From assembly GCA_017534885.1 (NCBI GenBank), contig JAFXVR010000011.1, positions 1-60,391 of the forward strand: a stretch of DNA of 60,391 nucleotides, in the 5' to 3' direction. The notes under the pieces are model-generated. The model did no database searches, was not told where the DNA came from, and saw only the letters and a program-made list of their open reading frames with translations. The stretch comes from Clostridia bacterium. GTDB taxonomy: Bacteria > Bacillota > Clostridia > Christensenellales > Aristaeellaceae. A program made the translations under genes and the position numbers. Numbering within the stretch: position 1 is the stretch's first letter; the number at the start of each line of letters is the position of its first letter. Of the stretch, positions 33,743 to 41,949 are shown piece after piece.

Positions 33743-35858
33743 CGCCGTCCTCCTCGGTGCGTTGCACTTCCACCTTGTAGCGGCAGGCGTCATTGGCGCA
33801 GAGATGCCAGGTCTCCCCCTTGCGGGTGGTCTTTTCGGTCATATAGCCGCCGCACTGGGGGCACTTGTCCGGCACCACCTTGTCCCAGCTGACGAAATCA
33901 CAATCCGGGTAGCGCTCACAGCCATAGAAGCGGCGGTTTTTCTTGCTGATCTTCTCCTGGAGCCTTGCGCCGCACTTGGGGCAGGCGGCCTCCAGGTAGG
34001 TGACGATCGGCTTGGTATTGCGGCACTCGGGGAAATTGGGGCAGGCCAGAAAACGGCCATAGCGGCCCATCTTGTAGGTCATCATGGCGCCGCACTTGTC
34101 GCAGGGCACATCGCTGACCTCGTCCTTAATTTCCACCTTGTCGATGGCCTTTTCAGCCACCTCCAGCTCTTTCTCGAAGGGCGGGAAGAAATCGCGGAGC
34201 ACGTCCTTCCAGTAGATCTGTCCGGCCTCCACCTGATCCAGCCGGCTCTCCATGTCCGCCGTGAACTCCGTGTCCACAATGTCGCTGAAATACTGCTCCA
34301 TCAGGCTGGTCACCATGTGGCCGAGCTCGGTGGCGTAGAGCCGCTTTTTCTCCCGGCTGACATAGCCCCGGGAGATGATGGTGGTGATGGTCGGCGCATA
34401 GGTGGAGGGACGGCCGATGCCGTTTTCCTCCAATGCGCGCACCAGGGAGGCCTCGGTGTAGCGGGGCGGCGGCTGGGTGAAGTGCTGATCGCACCGCACA
34501 TCGGCAATCCGAGCCTTGTCCCCTTCCTTCAGCGCGGGGATAGCCGTCTCGGCGCTCTCCACCGCTTCATCCGTGCTCTCTTCGTACAGCGCAGTAAAAC
34601 CGGGGAAGGTCTTGTTTTCCCCGTAAAAGCGCAGGGTGATGCCATCGCCAGTCAGCTCAGCCGTCAGGGTCGTGTAGACGGCCGCCTTCATCTGGCTGGC
34701 CATGAAGCGGTTGTAAATCAGGCGGTACAGGTTGTACTGATCCCGTGTCAGGGAATCCTTGACATCCTCGGGCAGACGGGTGACCACGGTGGGGCGGATG
34801 GCCTCGTGAGCGTCCTGGGCATTGGAGCGGCCCTTGTACACATTGGGTGTCTCCGGCAGATAATCCTGGCCGAAACGCTTGGGAATAAAGTCCCGGACGG
34901 CCGCCAGGGCTTCATCGCTGACCCGAACCGAGTCGGTACGGATGTAGGTCACCAGACCCTGGGTGCCCTCGTTTTTCAGATCGACGCCTTCATAGAGCTG
35001 CTGCACCACCTGCATGGTCTTGGCGGTGGAGAAGTTCAGCTTCCGGCTGGCCTCCTGCTGCAGGCTGGAGGTGGTAAAGGGGGCCGAGGGCAGCTTGCGC
35101 TTTTCGCTGCGCTTGACGGAGGTAACGGTGAAATCCGTCCTACGGATGCGCTCCGCCGCCTTTTCCGCCTCCTCCCCGCTGGAGATCTCGGCCTTGGCGC
35201 CGTCGATGGCGCTCAGCCGCACGCTGAAGGGCTGACCTTTTTTGCCCACCTGGCCCGCGGCGCTGATCTCCCAGTATTCCTCCGGAATGAAGCTGTTGAT
35301 TTCCTGCTCCCGGCTCACCACCAAGCGGGTCGCCACTGACTGCACGCGCCCGGCGGAAAGGCCTTTGCGCACCTTGGCCCAGAGCAGCGGGCTGATCTTG
35401 TAGCCCACCAGCCGGTCCAGCGCGCGCCGGGCCTGCTGGGCGTCCACCAGGGACATATTCACAGCCCGGGGCTTTTTCATGGCCTGCTGAACGGCCTTTT
35501 TGGTCACCTCGTGGAATTCCACCCGGCAGGCTTTGGCCGGATCGATCCCCAGCACCTGGGCCAGGTGCCAGGAGATGGCCTCGCCCTCCCGGTCAGGGTC
35601 TGTCGCCAGATAGACCGCGGAAGCGTTCTTGGCTTCCTTGCGGATAGCGCTCAGGATGTCCCCCCGGCCGCGGATGGTGATATACTTCATCTCGAAGTCG
35701 TTTTCAGGCTCCACGCCCAGCTGGGACTTCGGCAGATCGCGCACATGCCCCTGGGAGGCTTCCACGTGATAGCCTCTCCCCAGATACTTGGCAATGGTGC
35801 GCGCCTTGGCCGGCGATTCCACAATGATGAGCTTGGATTTCGTCGTTTTTCCTGCCAT
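33735..35858 (-). CDS. topA: DNA topoisomerase I
   Basis: This 707-residue type IA topoisomerase relaxes negative supercoils. The Toprim domain has [19 protein letters not shown] and [15 protein letters not shown]. The catalytic Tyr is in [10 protein letters not shown] near residue 304. Three C-terminal four-cysteine zinc ribbons are visible: CDKCGAMM...[15 protein letters not shown]...CERYPDC and CPQCGGYM...CANDAC. Length and domain order are typical for Bacillota. It follows dprA by about 70 bases and overlaps trmFO, forming the conserved dprA-topA-trmFO block. Confidence 0.97.
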   Translation of the reverse strand: MAGKTTKSKLIIVESPAKARTIAKYLGRGYHVEASQGHVRDLPKSQLGVEPENDFEMKYITIRGRGDILSAIRKEAKNASAVYLATDPDREGEAISWHLAQVLGIDPAKACRVEFHEVTKKAVQQAMKKPRAVNMSLVDAQQARRALDRLVGYKISPLLWAKVRKGLSAGRVQSVATRLVVSREQEINSFIPEEYWEISAAGQVGKKGQPFSVRLSAIDGAKAEISSGEEAEKAAERIRRTDFTVTSVKRSEKRKLPSAPFTTSSLQQEASRKLNFSTAKTMQVVQQLYEGVDLKNEGTQGLVTYIRTDSVRVSDEALAAVRDFIPKRFGQDYLPETPNVYKGRSNAQDAHEAIRPTVVTRLPEDVKDSLTRDQYNLYRLIYNRFMASQMKAAVYTTLTAELTGDGITLRFYGENKTFPGFTALYEESTDEAVESAETAIPALKEGDKARIADVRCDQHFTQPPPRYTEASLVRALEENGIGRPSTYAPTITTIISRGYVSREKKRLYATELGHMVTSLMEQYFSDIVDTEFTADMESRLDQVEAGQIYWKDVLRDFFPPFEKELEVAEKAIDKVEIKDEVSDVPCDKCGAMMTYKMGRYGRFLACPNFPECRNTKPIVTYLEAACPKCGARLQEKISKKNRRFYGCERYPDCDFVSWDKVVPDKCPQCGGYMTEKTTRKGETWHLCANDACRYKVEVQRTEEDGDE

Positions 35859-35926
35859 GAAGATGGCCTCCGTCCTTTGTGTATGTCACCGCATTCACGG
35901 AAACAATCATTATAGGTATACGCCGC

Positions 35927-37030
35927 TCAGATCCGGGCGAAGTACTTGCCGGGCAGGGATTTGACCCTACCCATCATCTGCAGCATGGTGAGGGCCACGC
36001 TGATTTCCGACGCGCTCAGACCGGTGGCTTCCGCAATTTCATCCATGGAGAGCTCACCGCCGCTCAGGGCTGAGTAGACCTTTTTCTGCTCGGGTGTGAG
36101 CTCCGGGAGCTGCTCCCGCTGTTCGCGGGTGGGCAGCGGATGCTCGTCCCAGCCCAGGTCTTCCAGAATGTCCGCGGCGGTGGTGAAGTACCGCGCTCCC
36201 TCCCGCAGCAGCTGGTGAGGGCCTTCGGACAGCGGCAGATTGGGAATGCCCGGGTAGGCGAAAACCTCCCGTCCCTGATCCAGCGCGTACCCCACGGTCA
36301 CCATCGCGCCGGACTTGATGTATCCCTGCATCATGACAACGGCGCGGCTTAAGCCGGAGAGAATGCGGTTGCGGCTGCTGAAGCTCCAGGGGGTTGGCTT
36401 CATGCCCAGGGGAAATTCGCTCAGCAGCAGTCCGCCGCCGGAGAGAATCCGCTCTCTGAGCTGGCTGTTGTCCGAGGGATAGTCGATGTCGATCCCGCAG
36501 CCGCACACGCCGATGGTCGGGCTTCCGCCCTGCAGACAGCCCTCGTGAGCCGCGCCGTCAATCCCCACCGCCAGGCCGCTGACGACGCACACGCCGCTTT
36601 TGCTCAGTGCCTTGGCCAGGCTTTCTGTCTCAGCTGCGCAGGAAGGGGTGGCTTTGCGCGTGCCGACAATGGTCAGGCTTCGCTCCTGCAGCGCGCTCAG
36701 GCTGCCCCGGTAAAAGAGCAGGGCCGGCGCGCTGTTGATCTCCGTCAGGGCGGCCGGATAAAAGGGATCGTCGATGCTGAGGATGCCGATCTCCAGTTCC
36801 TGCATGCGCAGCATCATCCGGTGCATTGCATCGGGCGCTGACGCCTTGCGAAGGATGTTCAGCTGACGCTCGGTCAGCCATTCCCGCAGGCTCTCGCCCC
36901 GGTCTTCCAGAAACCGGATGTATACGGACTCCGCGCTTCCGGCTTCCCGCATCAGGGTGCAGAGCGTCTCCGGCCTGATCATCGTGCTGGTCAGCCAGGC
37001 CCGGCAGCCGTCCTCCCGCTGATAACGCAT
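35927..37030 (-). CDS. dprA: DNA-processing protein DprA (Smf)
   Basis: This 367-residue protein binds incoming single-stranded DNA and loads RecA during natural transformation. It is also widespread in bacteria not known to be competent. The start at 37030 has GGAGG upstream; the longer frame to 37060 has none. The Rossmann-like core has SLTIVGTRKATPSC, VVSGLAVGIDGAAHEGCLQGG, TIGVCGCGIDIDYPSDN and SGLSRAVVMMQGYIKSGAMVTVGYALDQGREVFAYPG. A C-terminal winged helix (about 300-367) has LSMDEIAEATGLSASEISVALTMLQMMGRVKSLPGKYFAR. Two overlapping promoters precede it. Confidence 0.95.
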   Translation of the reverse strand: MRYQREDGCRAWLTSTMIRPETLCTLMREAGSAESVYIRFLEDRGESLREWLTERQLNILRKASAPDAMHRMMLRMQELEIGILSIDDPFYPAALTEINSAPALLFYRGSLSALQERSLTIVGTRKATPSCAAETESLAKALSKSGVCVVSGLAVGIDGAAHEGCLQGGSPTIGVCGCGIDIDYPSDNSQLRERILSGGGLLLSEFPLGMKPTPWSFSSRNRILSGLSRAVVMMQGYIKSGAMVTVGYALDQGREVFAYPGIPNLPLSEGPHQLLREGARYFTTAADILEDLGWDEHPLPTREQREQLPELTPEQKKVYSALSGGELSMDEIAEATGLSASEISVALTMLQMMGRVKSLPGKYFARI

Positions 37031-37066
37031 GATGCTCCCCACCTCCGGTGAATCAGGCATAGGATG

Positions 37067-37094
37067 GTTATACCCGCTTCACTACGTTTGTCAA
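37067..37094 (-). promoter_or_regulatory. Putative dprA promoter P2
   Basis: On the minus strand, TTGACA (37094-37089), a 16-base spacer and TATAAC (37072-37067) stand 37 bases before the dprA start. The -35 is a perfect consensus and shares a base with the -10 of P1. Confidence 0.65.
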
Positions 37095-37122
37095 TCCTAT
37101 CATCTTTCATTTCAGTTGTCAA
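37094..37122 (-). promoter_or_regulatory. Putative dprA promoter P1
   Basis: On the minus strand, TTGACA (37122-37117), a 17-base spacer and TAGGAT (37099-37094) form a second promoter, directly upstream of and touching P2. Confidence 0.55.
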
Positions 37123-37166
37123 CCGCCCTGCCGCGGGCGCTTCAAACGGCGCTTTACTTGTCCGCT

Positions 37167-38057
37167 TTACTCATCCGCATCCAGGCGTGTAAAGCCCTCG
37201 CCCAGGGCTTCAAAGGCTTCGGTGATGAACATGAAGGCGCTGGGATCGGCCTCGCGCACGATGGTCTTGAGCTCCGGCAGCTCCTGTCTGGAGATGACGC
37301 AGAGCAGCAGCGGTCGCTCCTCCATGGTGTACGCACCCCGGGCTTTCACCTGCGTGCAGCCCCGGTTCATGTCGCTGAGGATCTTTTTCGAGATCGTCTC
37401 CCAAGCCGAGCTCATAATATAGCAGGCCTTGTGCGCGGTGAAGCCCACCATGACCACGTCGATGACCTTCGAGGAGACATAAATGCAGATCAGGGCATAG
37501 AGGGCCTCGCTGCCGCCAATGGTCACCCAGACCGCGATGACCACCATGAAGTCCAGCGCGAACAGGAAGGCCGCCACGGTGATGGTTGGGAAACGGCGGT
37601 GCACCAGTTTGGCGATCATGTCTGTGCCGCCGGTGGTGGCGCCGCCCCGCAGAATCAGCCCCAGACCAATGCCCAGCAGCGCGCCGCCGCAGATAGCGCA
37701 GAGCAGCACATCATCCGACAGCGGCTGAAAGGGGAGCAGGTCGATGGCCAGCGAGAAGAGCACGGTTGCGCCCAAGGAGCGGATGACAAAACGGCCGCCG
37801 ATGCGCAGATAGCCGATCAGGAACAGCGGGATGTTCATCGCCAGGGACACCAGACCCACAGGCCAAAAAAAGTAATGATTCAGGATCATGGCCACGCCGG
37901 TGAGGCCGCCGGGCGCGATGCTTCTCGGTGTGAGGAAAAGCGGATAGGCCGCGCCGCCCAGCACGCAACCGACGATAATCTGAATCCAGCTCAGCGCGAT
38001 CTCCCTGGGCGGCATCGCGCGGTGGACTTGTTTCCTTGCCCGAATCAGCTTAATCAT
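37167..38057 (-). CDS. YitT-family membrane protein (DUF161/DUF2179)
   Basis: This is a 296-residue protein with five to six N-terminal membrane helices and a soluble C-terminal DUF2179 domain. Typical stretches are GCVLGGAAYPLFLTPRSIAPGGLTGVAMIL, GIGLGLILRGGATTGGTDMIAKL and KARGAYTMEERPLLLCVISRQELPELK. I chose ATG 38057 because GGAG lies nine bases upstream. ATG 38072 is the alternative and lacks a site. YitT proteins are common in Bacillota and their transport role is not established. It is 23 bases downstream of the YgjP-type gene. Confidence 0.9.
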   Translation of the reverse strand: MIKLIRARKQVHRAMPPREIALSWIQIIVGCVLGGAAYPLFLTPRSIAPGGLTGVAMILNHYFFWPVGLVSLAMNIPLFLIGYLRIGGRFVIRSLGATVLFSLAIDLLPFQPLSDDVLLCAICGGALLGIGLGLILRGGATTGGTDMIAKLVHRRFPTITVAAFLFALDFMVVIAVWVTIGGSEALYALICIYVSSKVIDVVMVGFTAHKACYIMSSAWETISKKILSDMNRGCTQVKARGAYTMEERPLLLCVISRQELPELKTIVREADPSAFMFITEAFEALGEGFTRLDADE

Positions 38058-38080
38058 GTTGCTTGTCTCCATTCAGTGCG

Positions 38081-38713
38081 TTATTCAAGCGGCGGCAGCG
38101 GATCACAGCGGAAAGCCTTCAGCTCCTCCCTGCAGCGCTGCCAGTCCGGAAAAAGCTGGGCCAGATGACCGTAAAAGGCGGCGGAATGGTTGGCCTCCAC
38201 CAGATGACAGAGCTCATGGGCCAGCACATACACCGCCAGCTTTTCCGGCACACAGCCCAGGTTGGTGGACAGGCGGATGCGCCCGGTGGAGCTGGTGCAG
38301 CTGCCCCAGCGGGAGTTCATGTTCCGGAAAGTGATTTCCGTCGGACAGCGTCCCAGGCGGCCCGAAAGGACAGGTGCATACTGGCTGATGATCGCCTCCA
38401 GCCGCCGCTGCCGCCAAACCAGGAAGGCTTTGCCCGAGGGGACGCCGTCCTGACCCAGGGTGACCAGCAGCCCCTGCGCCCAGTGCCTTTCCCCGAGCGC
38501 GAAGGCGGGTGTCCAGGTCTGCAGCCAGCTGGCGTGCTGATCCAGCCAGTCCCTGTTCGCGGTCAGAAAAGCCTTCACCTGATCCAGCGCTGTGCCGTAA
38601 GGCACGGTCAGCACAAAGCAGCCCTCCCCCTTCGGCACTTTCACAATCAGGCGCTTGCAGCCCTTCCGGCGGGTCAGGCGGAAATCATAATTCAAGTAAT
38701 GCAGCGTGTCCAT
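38081..38713 (-). CDS. YgjP-type zinc metallopeptidase domain protein (copy 1)
   Basis: This 210-residue protein is of the YgjP/SprT-like (DUF45) metallohydrolase family. The zinc-binding motif is VLAHELCHLVEANHSAAFYGHL, where the two His and Glu of HELCH and the distal HS supply ligands and base. SRWGSCTSSTGRIRLSTNL upstream is the family signature. Substrate is unknown. Its start lies within the 3' end of the paralogue at 38685-39221 (29-base overlap), with GGAGG upstream. Confidence 0.88.
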   Translation of the reverse strand: MDTLHYLNYDFRLTRRKGCKRLIVKVPKGEGCFVLTVPYGTALDQVKAFLTANRDWLDQHASWLQTWTPAFALGERHWAQGLLVTLGQDGVPSGKAFLVWRQRRLEAIISQYAPVLSGRLGRCPTEITFRNMNSRWGSCTSSTGRIRLSTNLGCVPEKLAVYVLAHELCHLVEANHSAAFYGHLAQLFPDWQRCREELKAFRCDPLPPLE

Positions 38714-39221
38714 TCTGCCTCCTGATTCGCTGGTACAGCCCGCGCATCAGCCCTTCCCGCCAGGCCCAGCCAGGCATCAGCTCCCTGAGCAGCGCCCAGA
38801 AGGCCGGGCTGTGATCTTTGTAAAGCAAATGGCAGCACTCGTGCGCCAGCACCGCCTCGGCACAGCAGGGCGGCAGCCGCAGCAGCGTCCGGTTCAGGCC
38901 GATAACGCCTTTGTCGTGGTTCAGCCAGCCCCACAGGCCTTTCCGCTCGTCCCAGTACAGCGTGGGCGGGCTGATACCCAGCGCCGCGGCGAAGCGATCG
39001 ACAGGCATGGCGGAGGTCATCACCGTCTCGGTCAGCGGTTCCGGGAATGGCAGGCGTTCCGCCTCCCGCCAGCCCTCCAGAAAGGCGGCGGCGTCCGCTT
39101 CACAGCCCTCAGGCATCAGCAGCGTGACCCGTCTGCGCTGATCCCGCTTCAGGGCAGGCGCGCCAATGCCCTTCCCGCTCAGCACCCGCACTCTCGTCTC
39201 CCCTGCTGTGAGCATCGGCAT
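38685..39221 (-). CDS. YgjP-type zinc metallopeptidase domain protein (copy 2)
   Basis: This 178-residue protein is a divergent paralogue of its downstream neighbour. It keeps the catalytic motif AVLAHECCHLLYKDHSPAFWALLRELMPGW but has a shorter N-terminal part, and the substrate-side signature is degraded to YWDERKGLWGWLNHDKGVIGLNRTLLRLP. GGGGAGGA lies about ten bases before the ATG. The overlap with copy 1 implies coupled translation. Tandem copies suggest local duplication or a heterodimer, but neither can be decided from sequence. Confidence 0.82.
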   Translation of the reverse strand: MPMLTAGETRVRVLSGKGIGAPALKRDQRRRVTLLMPEGCEADAAAFLEGWREAERLPFPEPLTETVMTSAMPVDRFAAALGISPPTLYWDERKGLWGWLNHDKGVIGLNRTLLRLPPCCAEAVLAHECCHLLYKDHSPAFWALLRELMPGWAWREGLMRGLYQRIRRQNGHAALLEL

Positions 39222-39262
39222 GGCGCGGCAGTCCTCCCCGCATAGATTTCATAAGGCAATGA

Positions 39263-39321
39263 GCGTTCGCAGCCGATTCCGCTGTCAACAGCGAACGCCG
39301 GGCATTCGATGGCCCGGCGTT
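39263..39321 (-). promoter_or_regulatory. Competing hairpins between the PHP and YgjP genes
   Basis: GCGTTCGC (39263-39270) can pair with GCGAACGC (39291-39298). AACGCCGGGC (39294-39303) can pair with GCCCGGCGTT (39312-39321). The two stems share bases 39294-39298, so they exclude each other. A small CGCTG/CAGCG hairpin nests in the first. No long U-tract follows. The layout is attenuator-like. Confidence 0.45.
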
Positions 39322-39337
39322 ACGGACGGCTGAGGGT

Positions 39338-40135
39338 TCAGGCATCCATGGGCAGGCGATCCATCACCGTGAAGCCCAGGCTTCTCAGCGCTTGATGGCC
39401 TTCCTCCCAGAGAGAAGCCTCCCTCAGCAGCTGCGGATGGTGGGCGTCCACGCCGACGATCGTCCTGACAGGATACCGGCTGATATGCAGCCAGAAATCC
39501 ATATTGGGATAGCCGCCCTGCTCGCCCTCCAGCTGGTACTTGCGCCCCAGCAGGTTGTATTCCAGCGGAATGTCCATCTCCATGGCGCACTGGGCGATCA
39601 TCTCCGCCGCCTGTTCGCAGGCCTTGCTGAAATCGCCGGGGAGACGCCGCCGCATATAGATATCCGGATGAGCCACACAGGCATAAAGGCCTGTGCGCAT
39701 CCCTTCCGTCAGCCTTTCCGCGAAGCGCAGCACCATCTCGTCGTCGGCTTCACAGCTCCTGGCTGTCCAGAGCGGGTCTTCGTCCTCGTCGCATTCGATG
39801 GAGTGCTGGCCCAGCAGGTAATAGCCCACCACCTGATCCAGCAGGGCGTGCAGGTGATCCCGGTAGCGCGGGAAGTACTCGGCTTCCAGGCCCACATGGA
39901 TCACAATGTCATCCCGGAACTGATCCTTCACCCGCCTCACCGCGTCCAGATAGCCGGACAGCTCGTCCATGCCCATGCGGATGCCGCTTTGATAGCCGCT
40001 CCGGTAAGGCCAGGGCGCGTGGTCGGAAAAGCCGAGCACGTCAAAACCGGCATCTATGGCCGCCTGTACGTATTCCTCTTCGCTCCCCACCGCGTGGTGA
40101 CAGCGGGGCGTATGGCAATGATAATTGGCTTTCAA
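39338..40135 (-). CDS. PHP-domain histidinol-phosphatase-like protein
   Basis: This 265-residue PHP-family hydrolase matches the HisJ/HisK type, which removes phosphate from histidinol phosphate. The start is TTG at 40135 (MKANYHCHTPRCHHAVG), with AGGAGG five bases upstream. Metal-binding clusters are YHCHTPRCHHA, GFSDHAPWPY, HVGLEAEYFPRY, ACVAHPDIYM and GVDAHHP. No other his genes are in the window, so the true substrate may differ. It lies 18 bases after gntR in the same direction. Confidence 0.88.
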   Translation of the reverse strand: MKANYHCHTPRCHHAVGSEEEYVQAAIDAGFDVLGFSDHAPWPYRSGYQSGIRMGMDELSGYLDAVRRVKDQFRDDIVIHVGLEAEYFPRYRDHLHALLDQVVGYYLLGQHSIECDEDEDPLWTARSCEADDEMVLRFAERLTEGMRTGLYACVAHPDIYMRRRLPGDFSKACEQAAEMIAQCAMEMDIPLEYNLLGRKYQLEGEQGGYPNMDFWLHISRYPVRTIVGVDAHHPQLLREASLWEEGHQALRSLGFTVMDRLPMDA

Positions 40136-40153
40136 GCGCGCCTCCTGACCGGC

Positions 40154-40846
40154 TCAGCGGTTCTGCTGCGCCATCTGGATCCGCAGCGCGGCCAGGCAGT
40201 GTTCCTTGCTGGCGTCGATATGGTGCTGCATCAGGGCGCGGAGGCCTTCCAGATCGCGCTTTTCAATCAGGTTGACCAGCTCGTAGTGCTCCTGATGCGC
40301 CTCGTTCAGGTCGCTGTACTGGCGGATGGCCATGGCGGAAAAGCGCTTGATGTACTCGTCCTGCCCTTCGATGACCCGCAGGATGCGATTTTGATGGCTG
40401 ATGGCGGTCAGCTCCGAGTGGAAGTCCCTCGTCAGTGGAGAGAGCTGCTCGATGTCACCCCTGGCCATCAGGCCGTCCATCTCGTGCAGCTTGCGCCGCA
40501 GGGACGCGATCTGCTCCGGCGTCGCCTTCTCAATGATCGCCGGCAGTGTCAGCATTTCCAAAGCGTTGCGTATGGTATAGATCTCTTCCACATCAGCGAT
40601 GGTGAAAGCCCGCACCACCACGCCGCGGCGCAGCACATACTCCACCAGACCGTCGCGCTCCAGCTTGCGCAGGGCTTCCCGCAGCGGTGTCCGGCTGATA
40701 TGCAGGCGTTCGGCGTAGTCCGTCTCCACAATCCGCTCCCCGGCCGGGATATCGCCGGTAATGATCGCGTGCTTCAGCACTTCGTAGGCGATTTCGCGGA
40801 TAGGCCTGGATTCCATCATGGGCTGAAAGGTGATCTGACCGTTCAT
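40154..40846 (-). CDS. GntR-family transcriptional regulator, FCD type
   Basis: This is a 230-residue repressor-type protein. Its N-terminal winged helix (about 10-75) includes PIREIAYEVLKHAIITGDIPAGERI and RLHISRTPLREALRKLERDGLVEYVLRRGVVV. The C-terminal FCD ligand-binding domain holds the acidic and histidine metal-site residues (IRNALEML, RDFHSELTAIS, EHYELVNLIEKRD, MQHHIDASKEHCL). FCD regulators respond to small organic acids or sugars. The inducer is not visible. Two inverted repeats overlap its own promoter, suggesting autoregulation. Confidence 0.93.
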   Translation of the reverse strand: MNGQITFQPMMESRPIREIAYEVLKHAIITGDIPAGERIVETDYAERLHISRTPLREALRKLERDGLVEYVLRRGVVVRAFTIADVEEIYTIRNALEMLTLPAIIEKATPEQIASLRRKLHEMDGLMARGDIEQLSPLTRDFHSELTAISHQNRILRVIEGQDEYIKRFSAMAIRQYSDLNEAHQEHYELVNLIEKRDLEGLRALMQHHIDASKEHCLAALRIQMAQQNR

Positions 40847-40872
40847 CCTGATCCTCTCCCTGGGTGGGATTC

Positions 40873-40908
40873 ATGTGCAAATGCATTTTGTATGCACATT
40901 GGATACAA
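40873..40908. promoter_or_regulatory. Candidate GntR operator
   Basis: Two overlapping perfect inverted repeats are visible: ATGTGCA (40873-40879) with TGCACAT (40893-40899), and TTGTAT (40888-40893) with ATACAA (40903-40908). The second resembles the TTGTATACAA-type sites of FCD regulators. They overlap the gntR -10 and transcript start. Confidence 0.5.
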
Positions 40909-40936
40909 TGATAGAACAAAAGCCGAAGATTGTCAA
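40908..40936 (-). promoter_or_regulatory. Putative gntR promoter
   Basis: On the minus strand, TTGACA (40936-40931), a 17-base spacer and TATCAT (40913-40908) stand 61 bases before the gntR ATG. Confidence 0.7.
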
Positions 40937-40984
40937 GGCTGGAATTGCCGGTTTGACCAATTCTGCATAAAAATGAATCCTGTC

Positions 40985-41013
40985 TTGCAAAAATCCTGCA
41001 ATAACAGTATAAT
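40985..41013 (+). promoter_or_regulatory. Putative rpiR promoter
   Basis: TTGCAA (40985-40990), a 17-base spacer and TATAAT (41008-41013) face away from the gntR promoter, 52-64 bases before the possible start codons. Confidence 0.7.
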
Positions 41014-41076
41014 GAAGTGTCGCCTGCGCGTCCTGTGACACCCGCGGGCCGACTGAACGGAGGGATGGATTCAGCT

Positions 41077-41949
41077 ATGCAGGAGATGGAAGACCTGATC
41101 AGCAGGCTCAACCAGTCCGGCAAACGGCTCAGCAAGGGCCACCGCCGGATTGGACAGTATATCGCCGAACACTACGACAAGGCGGTGTTTATGACAGCCG
41201 CCCGCCTGGGTGAAGCAGTGGGCGTCAGCGAGTCCACTGTGGTGCGCTTTGCCTCCGCCCTGGGTTACGAGGGCTATCCCCAGCTTCAGCGGGCCATGCA
41301 GGAGCTGGTCAGCCATCGCCTGACGGCCAACCAGCGGGTGGAGATGGCCACGGAAATTGACCCCCGCCAGGCCCTGCCGCTGGTGCTCAAGAGCGACGCC
41401 CAGAACCTGCGGGCCACCGCGGAATCCATTGACAATGAGACCTTCAACGAGGTGGTGGCGAGGCTCCTGGAAGCCAAGGCAATCTATGTGGTGGGCCTGC
41501 GCTCCGCCGCGCCCCTGGCCCAGTTTATGGATTACTATCTTCATTATATATTCGACCATGTGCATCTGGTGTCCTCGGGCTCCACGGACGTGTTCGAGGA
41601 GATCATCAAACTCCAGCCCGGCGATGTGATCATCGGCATCAGCTTTCCCCGGTATTCCAGCCGTACGCTGGAGGCCATGCGCTTTGCCAAGCGGACAGGC
41701 GCGCAGGTCATCGCCATCACCGACGGCCCCATGTCTCCCCTGCGGGACATCGCTGATCTCACCCTCATCGCCCGGACGGATATGGCTTCCTTCGTGGATT
41801 CCCTGGCCGCGCCCATGTCGGTCATCAATGCGCTGCTGGTGGCCCTGGGCCTCCACCGCAAGGAGGCGCTGAGCCAGCATTTCCGCCAGCTGGAGGATAT
41901 CTGGGATACTTACAAGGTCTATCTCGGCGAGGAGGGCCGCCATGCGTGA
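41077..41949 (+). CDS. MurR/RpiR-family transcriptional regulator
   Basis: This 290-residue regulator has an N-terminal helix-turn-helix (LSKGHRRIGQYIAEHYDKAVFMTAARLGEAVGVSESTVVRFASALGYEGYPQLQRAM) and a C-terminal SIS sugar-phosphate-binding domain (IYVVGLRSAAPLAQFMDYYL, VIIGISFPRYSSRTLEAMRFAKRTGAQVIAITD). Two starts are possible. ATG 41065 abuts GGAGGG too closely, and ATG 41077 is 12 bases away; I prefer the latter. The ligand is unknown. It overlaps the next gene by eight bases. Confidence 0.9.
   Translation: MQEMEDLISRLNQSGKRLSKGHRRIGQYIAEHYDKAVFMTAARLGEAVGVSESTVVRFASALGYEGYPQLQRAMQELVSHRLTANQRVEMATEIDPRQALPLVLKSDAQNLRATAESIDNETFNEVVARLLEAKAIYVVGLRSAAPLAQFMDYYLHYIFDHVHLVSSGSTDVFEEIIKLQPGDVIIGISFPRYSSRTLEAMRFAKRTGAQVIAITDGPMSPLRDIADLTLIARTDMASFVDSLAAPMSVINALLVALGLHRKEALSQHFRQLEDIWDTYKVYLGEEGRHA

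Noticed and set aside
33483..35339. 618-codon rightward frame over topA
   Set aside because: It is antisense to full-length topA, with no motif and no ribosome binding site.
39392..41038. 548-codon rightward frame over the PHP and gntR genes
   Set aside because: It crosses two well-supported leftward genes and their intergenic promoters.
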